Origin: an uncultured Anaerolineae bacterium
Lineage (GTDB): Bacteria > Chloroflexota > Anaerolineae > Aggregatilineales > Phototrophicaceae
DNA length: 64,000 bases
Direction: 5' to 3'
NCBI GenBank assembly: GCA_938022205.1
Contig: CALIEB010000024.1
Location: 1 to 64,000, forward strand
The translations under genes and the position numbers were made by a program. The notes under the pieces were generated by a model that saw only the letters and a list, made by a program, of their open reading frames with translations, was not told where the DNA came from and ran no database searches. The number at the start of each line of letters is the position of its first letter. The first letter of the stretch is position 1. Shown here piece after piece: positions 57,484 to 64,000 of this stretch.

Positions 57484-57582
57484 GGCAGCATCCTTCTCGC
57501 TCGTTATACCCTTTTTACCACGCTGTTCACGCGGAAAAAAGGCACGTTGTCCTCACGTTTGTAAAAGTGACCGTTGGGGTGG

Positions 57583-57611
57583 TTGACGATAAACTTGACG
57601 CAAGTTATAAT
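57583..57611 (+). promoter_or_regulatory. Promoter of the DUF4388 gene
   Basis: TTGACG (57583-57588), 17-base spacer, TATAAT (57606-57611). It gives a leader of about 50 bases before ATG 57671 and is among the best promoters in the window. Confidence 0.85.
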
Positions 57612-57670
57612 CGTTTTCAGCAGCACAACTGCCTTGTGACGATTTGATAGCCAACGTGAGGGGGCTGCAC

Positions 57671-58549
57671 ATGCCACTAAAGGGTAACATTCGTGATTTT
57701 AGCACCACCCAAATTTTGAACTTGGTGAATTTATCGCAAAAGAGTGGCATGCTCACCATCTATGAAGGCTTGCCCACCGACGAAAAAGACGCGATGGGCA
57801 ACCCGAAGATGGCTGCCGGTGATGAGCGCGCCCGCATCACCTTCCATCAAGGCAAGCTCGTCCACGCCAGCATGAAAAACCAAGACGGTAGCCTTGTCGC
57901 CATCCTCAACAAAGCGGGCAAGCTGAGCAACGAGCAAGCGCGCCTGCTGCGTGAGCGCGCCGGCAACACCAGTGACAAAGGTTTGGCGATGCGGCTGATT
58001 GGCGCGAAGTATGTCTCACAAGCGGATATTCTGCTGAGCATCAAGCAGCACATCATGGACATCGTGTTCAATTTGATGACGTGGACGGAGGGTCCGTTCT
58101 TGTTTGACGACGAGGCGCAGCCCGACAAAGACGTGATTATGGTGCCGATTGACCTTGAGACGGTCATCATCGAAGGCTCGCGCAAGGTGCGTGAGCTGGA
58201 TGAGCTGAACAAAGTCATCGAGAACCTTGATGCTTCGCTGCGCTTCGCCGAGAACGCCAAAGTCAAAATCAAGGGCATTCACCTGACAGTGGACGAGTGG
58301 AAAATCATTCCTTATGTTGACCCCAAGAACACCATCCGCCAGATTATGAAGGTGGTCAACATGTCCGAGCTACAAATCAAGCGCGTCATCTACGGGCTTA
58401 ATCAGGCAGGGTTGGTGGAAATTGTCAACGCGGGCGCACGCGCTGATGACAAGAAGTCGCTGCCGACGCGCCGCACCACCGCGCGCAAGCCCGCCGCACC
58501 TGAAAAGAAAGTCGTGCTAAGTTTGATAGAGAAACTAAAGTCTATGTAG
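57671..58549 (+). CDS. DUF4388-domain protein
   Basis: 292 residues. Begins with the DUF4388 (PATAN-like) pattern MPLKGNIRDFSTTQILNLVNLSQKSGMLTI, then FHQGKLVHASMKNQDGSLVAILNKAGKL, followed by a middle helical part and ILLSIKQHIMDIVFNLMTW with an expected winged-helix-like end (IRQIMKVVNMSELQIKRVIYGLNQAGLVEIV). These proteins often accompany small Ras-like GTPases and response regulators. The Lys/Arg tail (RRTTARKPAAPEKK) is flexible. ATG 57671 follows GAGGGGG; ATG 57656 is a weaker start. The GTPase gene follows after 102 bases. Confidence 0.88.
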   Translation: MPLKGNIRDFSTTQILNLVNLSQKSGMLTIYEGLPTDEKDAMGNPKMAAGDERARITFHQGKLVHASMKNQDGSLVAILNKAGKLSNEQARLLRERAGNTSDKGLAMRLIGAKYVSQADILLSIKQHIMDIVFNLMTWTEGPFLFDDEAQPDKDVIMVPIDLETVIIEGSRKVRELDELNKVIENLDASLRFAENAKVKIKGIHLTVDEWKIIPYVDPKNTIRQIMKVVNMSELQIKRVIYGLNQAGLVEIVNAGARADDKKSLPTRRTTARKPAAPEKKVVLSLIEKLKSM

Positions 58550-58569
58550 TGACTTGGCAAGAAACACGC

Positions 58570-58575
58570 TATAAT
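58570..58575 (+). promoter_or_regulatory. -10 box of the GTPase gene
   Basis: CGCTATAATAG 77 bases before ATG 58652. TTGGCA at 58554-58559 is too near to be the -35 box. May give independent transcription of GTPase and hydrolase. Confidence 0.5.
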
Positions 58576-58651
58576 AGGGGCGTTTATTGCCGTGCTACAC
58601 GATAGCAATGCGCTTTTTATCTGTTCATTATCATGAGAAAAGCGGGTCATT

Positions 58652-59188
58652 ATGCAAACAGTCAAAATGGTTGTCACCGGTCCTTTCAGTGCAGGCAAGA
58701 CGGAATTTATCCGCTCCATCAGCGAAATCGACGTAGTTTCTACCGAGCGCAAGATTTCCGAAAACACCCAAGAGGCACAGCAAAAAGACATCACCACCGT
58801 TGCCATGGACTTCGGTCGCATCACGGTGGACGATGAGCTGGTGCTGTACCTGTTCGGCACGCCCGGTCAGCGTCGTTTCGACTTCATGTGGGAAATCTTG
58901 GCAGAGGGCATGCTAGGCTTTGTTGTCTTGGTGGACAGCGCGAAGCCGGAGACCTTCCGCGAAGCCAAAAGCATCCTCGAGACGTTCCGCGCCTATGCGC
59001 CCACGCCCTACGTGGTGGCTGCCAACAAGCAAGACCACCCCGATGCGTGGAAACCCGAAGACCTGCGCATCGCGCTGCGCCTTGAGCCTGAAGTCAAGCT
59101 GCTGCCCTGCATTGCCAAAGAGCGCGACAGCGTCAAGACCGTCTTGCTCGAACTGCTCTACACCATCTTGGCAGAGATGGAAAGCTAA
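58652..59188 (+). CDS. Small Ras-like GTPase (Rab/MglA-like)
   Basis: 178 residues. All GTPase motifs: G1 GPFSAGKT (10-17), the switch-I TTVAMDFG (about 48-55), G3 FGTPGQRRF, G4 NKQD, with a plausible G5 (IAKERDSV). The G3 DxxG is replaced by GTPGQ in which Asp is missing, and the glutamine is retained. Prokaryotic members of this family regulate polarity or organise signalling with DUF4388, roadblock or DUF742 partners. It is downstream of DUF4388 and 45 bases before the hydrolase; no roadblock-domain GAP was found nearby. Confidence 0.9.
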   Translation: MQTVKMVVTGPFSAGKTEFIRSISEIDVVSTERKISENTQEAQQKDITTVAMDFGRITVDDELVLYLFGTPGQRRFDFMWEILAEGMLGFVVLVDSAKPETFREAKSILETFRAYAPTPYVVAANKQDHPDAWKPEDLRIALRLEPEVKLLPCIAKERDSVKTVLLELLYTILAEMES

Positions 59189-59233
59189 AACAACCGATAC
59201 TTGCCCGCGCTTGCGGCGAGAAAGTCAACGCTT

Positions 59234-60037
59234 GTGCCAACGCTGGTTACTGAACAAGGCATTGTGCATTATGAAGCCTATGGTCGCGGTCGTCCTGTTA
59301 TCTTGCTGCACGGGTGGCTGGGGTCGTGGGCGTTGTGGCGCGATACCATTGAGGAACTCGGCAAAGAGTTTCGCACCTACGCGCTGGATTTCTTCGGCTT
59401 CGGGGATTCTATCGACCGCAGCAAGAGCGTGGGGGTCGACAACTACGTCGACCTCGTGGCGCAGTTTATGGACAAGCTCGGCATCCCCAAAGCCCCGCTC
59501 ATCGGGCATTCGATGGGCGGCACGGTGTCTTTGGGGGTTGCCAGCCGCTACCCGCAAAAAGTCGTCAAGGTGGTGGTGATTGGCTCGCCGATCGTCGGGT
59601 CGTCGCTGAACTTCTTTCTTAAGCTCAGCGGCTACAAGCAAATTGCCAACCTGGTCTACACGCTGCCATTGCTCAAAGAGAGCTTTATCTGGGCGTTGAC
59701 CCAGCTAGGGGCGAAAAACGGGCGCGCCCTGTACCGCATGGTGCGCGAGGATGCCTCGAAAGTGTCATCGGATTCGTTCTTCCAAAGCATCGGCACGTTG
59801 CGCGAGACCGACATGACCGACAAGCTAGCTGCCATTCAAGTGCCTATTTTGGGCGTGTATGGCAAGAAAGACATCATCGTCCACCCCAACCAGTCTAAAT
59901 ACTTGTTGAAGCACGCCCCCACTGCCCGCGAGGCGTGGTTCGTCGACAGCGGACACTTCCCCATGATGGACGAGCCGCAGCGGTTCTACAGCACGGTGGT
60001 GGACTTCCTCAAAGGCGAGAACCAGCCGCCGCGTTAA
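59234..60037 (+). CDS. Alpha/beta hydrolase
   Basis: 267 residues. Motifs: VILLHGWLGSWALW, LDFFGFGDS, nucleophile GHSMGG, acid in GVYGKKDIIVHP and the final histidine in VDSGHFPMMDEP. Close to epoxide hydrolase/carboxylesterase families; substrate unknown. GTG 59234 is chosen because GAGAAAG lies 9 bases upstream and the conserved part begins there; the frame is open from TTG 59201. It is 45 bases behind the GTPase gene and likely co-transcribed. Confidence 0.88.
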   Translation: MPTLVTEQGIVHYEAYGRGRPVILLHGWLGSWALWRDTIEELGKEFRTYALDFFGFGDSIDRSKSVGVDNYVDLVAQFMDKLGIPKAPLIGHSMGGTVSLGVASRYPQKVVKVVVIGSPIVGSSLNFFLKLSGYKQIANLVYTLPLLKESFIWALTQLGAKNGRALYRMVREDASKVSSDSFFQSIGTLRETDMTDKLAAIQVPILGVYGKKDIIVHPNQSKYLLKHAPTAREAWFVDSGHFPMMDEPQRFYSTVVDFLKGENQPPR

Positions 60038-60099
60038 GTTTGCCTTTCGCCTAGATAGCGGTATACTTGAGAGAAGTTTCCCACACAGAGGATGCGCTC

Positions 60100-61413
60100 A
60101 TGTATCGCTATATCATCGAAGACAAACGCTTTGTTCCCCCGTTCAACGAGCCCGCCAGCCTGCTGACGATTGGTTTAACGCCGCTGAAAATTCATCAGGA
60201 AGAGCTTTTTGCGGGTTTCTTCAAAACGCCGCTAGAGCTAAAAGGTGTGTTCGAAAGCGCGGATGAGCTGCCCAAAGCGCAGGGTGAATGCGTGGTATAC
60301 CGCGATAATTTGTGGTTTGACCGCGAGTTTTTGACTTACTTTCTTGAGCTGGCGCGCGCGAGCAAACGCCCCTGTCGCGCGGCTTTTAGTGCGGATGACA
60401 AAGCCTTTCGCACTTACGTGTTGCCGCTGGCACAAGACTTGCAGCCCGCCCGCGACAAGAACGGCAAAGAAATTTACGTCATGGATTTGTGGTATTTCCC
60501 CAACGGCTATGACCCCGCCATTCACCCGGTCATTGTCCCCAGCGACGCGCACGAGATTGGCTTCTTCACGGTCCCCGACTTTATGACGATGCAGCAGGGC
60601 AACCTGACACACTATGCGCCGATGCGGGCGGTCATGTCCATCGAAAGCTGGGTGCACGTCTACTTTGCTAGCATCATCTTCGGCACGTTTGCTCGCGCTG
60701 GGCGGCTGGACAAGCGCATTGACCGAAGCCTGTTCACCAACCTGCGCCTGCTGTGGCACGCCTTGATGGAACAAAAGCAAATTCTGCACGCTAGCGGCGC
60801 GGTTGAGATTGGGCGCAATTGTGCCATTGACCCTTCGGCGGTCATCACGGGTCCGGCGAAAATTGGCGACAACTGCTCAATTGGCGCGGGCGTGATTATC
60901 GACAACTGCACGATTGGCGACAACGTGACGATTGACGCGGGCTGCATGCTCTATCAAAGCACCGTCGGCAACAACTGCTTCTTGCCGTTTCGCGCCTCGC
61001 TGTATCTCACAGCGGTCATGGAAAGCACGATTATCGCGCAGAATACCTGCTTGCAGATGTGTGTCATCGGGCGCAACAGCTTCGTGGGCGCGGGCAACAC
61101 CTTCACCGACTTTAACCTTGTGGCACAAAAGCCCATCCGCGCCATCGACCGCGACGGACAGCTCAAGAGCGTGGGGCAGATCGTTTTAGGCAGCGCGGTG
61201 GGACATAACTGCCGCATTGGGTCGGGCATGGTGGTCTTCCCGGGGCGCATGATCGAGAGCGACACGGTGCTTATCGCCTCACCGCAACGGCGCGTCATCA
61301 GCCGCAACATCAGCTTCGAAGAGAGCGACCACCACTTCGTCGTGGGCGGCGAGGTACACAAACGCTTTTATCCACGACAAGGCGAAGAGGTCGAAGCGGA
61401 AGAGCGTTGGTAG
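60100..61413 (+). CDS. Left-handed beta-helix (hexapeptide repeat) acyltransferase-like protein
   Basis: 437 residues. The C-terminal half (about 245-400) consists of [LIV]-G-x4 hexapeptide repeats: AIDPSAVITGPAKIGDNCSIGAGVIIDNCTIGDNVTIDAG and IGRNSFVGAGNTFTDFN, a trimeric left-handed beta-helix as in GlmU and LpxA-type acyltransferases. The N-terminal 240 residues are unrelated to the nucleotidyltransferase of GlmU and look like a separate domain (FNEPASLLTIGLTPLKIHQEELFAGFFKTPLEL). Probably modifies a sugar or lipid in the envelope. ATG 60100 is set by ACAGAGGATG. It converges on the DtxR gene. Confidence 0.8.
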   Translation: MYRYIIEDKRFVPPFNEPASLLTIGLTPLKIHQEELFAGFFKTPLELKGVFESADELPKAQGECVVYRDNLWFDREFLTYFLELARASKRPCRAAFSADDKAFRTYVLPLAQDLQPARDKNGKEIYVMDLWYFPNGYDPAIHPVIVPSDAHEIGFFTVPDFMTMQQGNLTHYAPMRAVMSIESWVHVYFASIIFGTFARAGRLDKRIDRSLFTNLRLLWHALMEQKQILHASGAVEIGRNCAIDPSAVITGPAKIGDNCSIGAGVIIDNCTIGDNVTIDAGCMLYQSTVGNNCFLPFRASLYLTAVMESTIIAQNTCLQMCVIGRNSFVGAGNTFTDFNLVAQKPIRAIDRDGQLKSVGQIVLGSAVGHNCRIGSGMVVFPGRMIESDTVLIASPQRRVISRNISFEESDHHFVVGGEVHKRFYPRQGEEVEAEERW

Positions 61414-61414
61414 C

Positions 61415-62101
61415 TTAGACCAGCGCGTATTCCTGCGGGCTACACACGCGCAGCACCTTGCCCAACTCATAGCCGAGAAAGTGTTCTTGTCCGTTCACGC
61501 GCACGCGCAGCGGGCCCGCGAACGGCGCACGTTCCAATAGCTCTAGCGGCGCGCTCGGCGTGAGGTTCAGCTCCGCCAAATAACGCAGCTTGTCAGGTTC
61601 GTGGCTGTTCACGCGACTGATGACGTAGGGCTGCCCCGTTGCCGCCTCGTTAAGCGGCGTGTCGACGACGCGCGGCATGACCAGCTCGGCGGTGGGGATA
61701 GGCTCGCCGTGCGGACAGCGACGCGGATGACCGGCTTTTTCGCTCATGCGCGCCACTAGGGCATCGCTTACGCCCGCGCCGAACTCGTCGGCGTATTCAT
61801 GCACCTCGTGCCAGCCAAAGCCCATCACGTCCACCAAGAAGCGTTCGATAAGGCGATGCTTACGAATCGACAGCAATGCCTCGCGCTCGCCTGCGGGCGT
61901 AAGGCGAATGCCGCGATAGGGTTCATGTTCCAAGTAGCCTTCGTCGCGCAAGCGTTGGATCATGCGCGTGACGGCAGGCGCAGACACGTGCATCGCCTCC
62001 GCCAGTGCCGACGTGCTGATGTAATCGGCAACATCGCCCTGATAGTAGGCGATGCGATACGCCTCAGCGAGATACTCTTGCATGGCATGGGTAATCGACA
62101 T
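61415..62101 (-). CDS. DtxR/MntR-family metal-dependent repressor
   Basis: 228 residues from ATG 62101. Winged helix: MQEYLAEAYRIAYYQGDVADYISTSALAEAMHVSAPAVTRMIQRLRDEGYLEHE, metal-binding and dimerisation domain with HRLIERFLVDVMGFGWHEVHEYADEFGAG and CPHGEPIPTAE, and a C-terminal SH3-like FeoA-type domain (LRYLAELNLTPSAPLELLE). Represses genes for iron or manganese transport when metal-loaded. The frame is open to 62137 (MKTVFLF), but this is the usual start. A palindrome lies 22 bases upstream. Targets are not in the window. Confidence 0.92.
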   Translation of the reverse strand: MSITHAMQEYLAEAYRIAYYQGDVADYISTSALAEAMHVSAPAVTRMIQRLRDEGYLEHEPYRGIRLTPAGEREALLSIRKHRLIERFLVDVMGFGWHEVHEYADEFGAGVSDALVARMSEKAGHPRRCPHGEPIPTAELVMPRVVDTPLNEAATGQPYVISRVNSHEPDKLRYLAELNLTPSAPLELLERAPFAGPLRVRVNGQEHFLGYELGKVLRVCSPQEYALV

Positions 62102-62122
62102 ACGCGCACACTCACAAAATAA

Positions 62123-62135
62123 GAAGACAGTCTTC
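62123..62135. promoter_or_regulatory. Palindrome upstream of the DtxR gene
   Basis: GAAGAC-A-GTCTTC, a perfect 6+1+6 palindrome, 22 bases ahead of the start codon. It would be in the promoter or leader of the DtxR gene. It does not match the classical DtxR box, so either autoregulation by another site type or chance. Confidence 0.4.
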
Positions 62136-62303
62136 ATCTTAAATCATGCGGCAAATTGCGCAAATATGCAAGTGGGAAACTTATTTTTTAGCTGACCTTT
62201 ATGTTTTTTCTCAGCCTCAAGCGCGTCTGGGCAGTCACAGCACACGCTGCTCCCGCTGCCAACAAGCCAAAAGCACGCCCCTACCCATCGCGCACAAAAA
62301 CGC

Positions 62304-62309
62304 TATAAT
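62304..62309 (+). promoter_or_regulatory. -10 box of the DegT aminotransferase gene
   Basis: CGCTATAATTC 39 bases before ATG 62348. No good -35 box. The gap 62138-62347 holds the two divergent promoters and nothing else recognised. Confidence 0.55.
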
Positions 62310-62347
62310 TCCCTGCAATCATCCACAGCTTGGAGCGTGAAACCCCT

Positions 62348-63541
62348 ATGCCCGCAACTCCCCCGCAAACTCCCGCCAAAGAAGCGCACCCCGTGAGCGG
62401 CGTGCCGCTGATTGACGAACCGATTGCCCTGTTCAAGCCCTTTCACGGACAAGAAGAGATCGACGCTGTTGCTGAAGTCATTCGCTCTGGTTGGTGGGGC
62501 AATGGACCGAAAACCGTCGCGTTTGAAGAAGCCTTCGCGGCGTTCGTCGGGGCGCGCTACGGCGTGTCAACGAACAGTGCGACCGCCGCGCTGCACCTTG
62601 CGCTGACGGTGGCAGACGTAGCGGGGGGCGAAGTGTTAACCACGCCCATCACGTTCGTCAGCACCAACCACGTCATCTTGCTTAATAACGCCACACCCGT
62701 CTTTTGCGATGTCGAACGCGACACGCTCAACATCGACCCCGACGACATCGCGCGCAAGGTGACACCACGCACAAAGGCAATAGTCTGTGTGCATTATGGT
62801 GGACATCCCTGCGATATGGAGCGCATTCACGCCATCGCTAAAGCGCACAACCTCATCGTCATTGAGGATGCTGCCCATGCCGCCGGCTCGCGCTACAAAG
62901 ACCAACCCATCGGCAGTCTCTCACCGCTGACCTGCTTTAGCTTCCACCCCGTTAAGAACTTAGCGACCGGCGACGGCGGCATGGTCACGCTCGACAACCC
63001 CGAGTGGCGCGACCGCCTCAACCGCCTGCGCTGGGTCGGCATCAACAAAAACACGTGGCAGCGCAGCGACGGGCAGGATTCCAGCAAATACAGCTGGGAG
63101 TACGGCGTGGACGAAATCGGCTACAAGTATCACAGCAACGACCTGATGAGCGCGATTGCGCTGGTGCAGCTAGGGCGGCTGCCCGACACGAACGCCCGCC
63201 GCCGCGCCATTTGCACCATGTACGACGAGGGACTAGCAGGCTTGGGATGGTTAGAAACGCCTGTGGAGAAAGACTACGCTTTTTCAGCGCGGCACAACTA
63301 CGTCATCAAGACGCGGCAGCGCGACAAGCTGGCGGATTGGCTCAAAGAACATCGCATCGCCAGCGGCATGCACTACATTCCCAACCACCTCTACCCCATG
63401 TACAAGCCCTACGTCAGCGCACCGCTGCCCGTGACCGAGAGCGTGTGGTTAGAGCTGCTCACCCTGCCGCTGCATCCTAACCTGAGCGACGACGACGTGG
63501 CGTACATCATCGACGTGATAAGGCGTTTCCCTTATGCCTGA
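62348..63541 (+). CDS. DegT/DnrJ/EryC1/StrS aminotransferase
   Basis: 397 residues, fold-type I PLP enzyme that aminates nucleotide-linked keto sugars. Motifs: GWWGNGPKTVAFEEAFAAFVGARYGVSTNSATAALHLAL, TTPITFVSTNHVILLNNATPVFCDVERDTLNID, VHYGGHPCDMERI, VIEDAAHAAGSRYKDQPIGS, and the PLP lysine in CFSFHPVKNLATGDGG (Lys203). An ATG at 62348 is chosen over the upstream TTG. The product would be an amino sugar donor, fitting the glycosyltransferase that follows. Its end overlaps the glycosyltransferase start by 8 bases. Confidence 0.94.
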   Translation: MPATPPQTPAKEAHPVSGVPLIDEPIALFKPFHGQEEIDAVAEVIRSGWWGNGPKTVAFEEAFAAFVGARYGVSTNSATAALHLALTVADVAGGEVLTTPITFVSTNHVILLNNATPVFCDVERDTLNIDPDDIARKVTPRTKAIVCVHYGGHPCDMERIHAIAKAHNLIVIEDAAHAAGSRYKDQPIGSLSPLTCFSFHPVKNLATGDGGMVTLDNPEWRDRLNRLRWVGINKNTWQRSDGQDSSKYSWEYGVDEIGYKYHSNDLMSAIALVQLGRLPDTNARRRAICTMYDEGLAGLGWLETPVEKDYAFSARHNYVIKTRQRDKLADWLKEHRIASGMHYIPNHLYPMYKPYVSAPLPVTESVWLELLTLPLHPNLSDDDVAYIIDVIRRFPYA

Positions 63542-64000
63542 TGTGAGCGTGGTGATTGTCAATTACAACACCTGCGACAAACTTAAAGCGTGCCTTGAGA
63601 GCTTGCTGCGCGAGCGCGGCGGCTTGACGTTAGAGCTTATCGTCGTGGACAACGGCTCAAAGGACGGCAGCCAAGCCATGCTGCGCGAACACTTCGCCGA
63701 CACCGTAACGCTGATTGAACCGGGGCGCAACACATGGTTCACAGGCGGCAACAACATCGGCGTGCGCCATGCCAGCGGCGACTTTGTCTACATCCTCAAC
63801 GCCGACACGGTCATTCAGCCCAACGCGCTACCAACGATGCTGGCGTATCTCAAGGCGCATCCTGACGTGGGCGCAGTTACCTGCCGCATGGAGTATCCGG
63901 ACGGCACGCTGCAAGCGACTTGCTCGCGCGTGCCGCAATACCTCGACTTGCTGCTAGGCTACACGCTGTTGGGCGCGCTGCTGTTCTTTTGGCGCAACGC
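63534..64000 (+). CDS. Glycosyltransferase family 2, N-terminal part (cut by window edge)
   Basis: The first 155 codons lie in the window. GT-A motifs: VSVVIVNYNTCDKLKACLESL, ELIVVDNGSKDGS (nucleotide binding), GGNNIGVRHASGDFVYILNADTV with the metal-binding D-x-D-like NAD, and a following VGAVTCRM. It probably extends a glycan, perhaps using the amino sugar made by the DegT enzyme upstream. ATG 63534 lies inside the DegT stop region with an 8-base overlap. The rest of the enzyme, including any transmembrane segment, is outside the window. Confidence 0.9.
   Translation, partial: MPDVSVVIVNYNTCDKLKACLESLLRERGGLTLELIVVDNGSKDGSQAMLREHFADTVTLIEPGRNTWFTGGNNIGVRHASGDFVYILNADTVIQPNALPTMLAYLKAHPDVGAVTCRMEYPDGTLQATCSRVPQYLDLLLGYTLLGALLFFWRN

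Noticed and set aside
1-64000. CRISPR arrays, prophage, insertion sequences
   Set aside because: No regular short repeats with unique spacers, no integrase/transposase, no terminal repeats of an IS were seen.

Overview
This 64 kb GC-rich, gene-dense window reads as a chromosomal segment of a member of the Chloroflexota (Anaerolineae-like). That is an inference from gene content: an alpha-operon with a leaderless gap where rpsD should be, an HAD-ECH ordered 3-hydroxyacyl-CoA dehydrogenase fusion, many secreted SH3b/PA14/propeller proteins, large Ser/Thr kinases with membrane tails, a DUF4388 protein beside a small Ras-like GTPase, and ACR3. No 16S rRNA is present, so the assignment is tentative. 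No prophage, insertion sequence or CRISPR array was seen.

Layout. 1-6.3 kb (minus): a TetR regulator with a perfect palindromic operator heads a tightly packed operon of SDR, TIR-membrane protein, SDR and HAD-ECH fusion, followed by a truncated Uma2 gene. 6.4-8.8 kb: a lipoprotein, a 0.6 kb stretch with no gene, and an arsenite efflux pump. 8.8-10.0 kb: rplJ-rplL behind a strong promoter and an L10 leader with a terminator/antiterminator pair. 10.0-17.0 kb: a run of secreted and membrane proteins (PPC-like, PA14+SH3b, glutaminyl cyclase, YceI, tripeptidyl-peptidase-like hydrolase). 17.1-21.4 kb: rpmJ-rpsM-rpsK-rpoA-rplQ-truA-rplM-rpsI, lacking rpsD and infA. 21.4-26.5 kb: MazG, an internally duplicated propeller protein, a small protein and a response regulator. 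26.5-28.8 kb: a zinc ribbon protein, tRNA-Cys nested in the end of an ORF, a decayed serine-hydrolase remnant and a CitE-like lyase. 28.9-36.0 kb: bactofilin-like, LexA-like, glycosyltransferase, acyltransferase, beta-lactamase-like and flippase-like genes. 36.1-43 kb: a novel repeat protein, VKOR, MoeA, cold shock protein, nitroreductase and an acyl-CoA-ligase-type enzyme. 43.0-52.9 kb (minus): response regulator, esterase-CapA fusion, GH3, HyuB and a 1195-residue kinase, closely packed. 53-64 kb: M24 peptidase, orphan receiver, YbjN protein, pseudo-protease, DUF3048, DUF4388-GTPase-hydrolase, hexapeptide acyltransferase, DtxR repressor, DegT aminotransferase and a truncated glycosyltransferase.

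The most interesting observation is that the TIR protein (3.4-4.7 kb) and the Ser/Thr kinase (43-46.6 kb), nearly 40 kb apart, appear to share one integral-membrane module joined to different N-terminal signalling domains. The kinase also ends in repeated Thr-x-x-Asp motifs that look like FHA docking sites. Together these suggest a modular membrane-signalling family that I cannot match to a described system. Other good leads are the rplJL attenuator, the free-standing LexA-like DNA-binding domain with an operator over its own promoter, the tRNA-Cys/ORF overlap, and the 2x(3-repeat + Cys segment) secreted protein.
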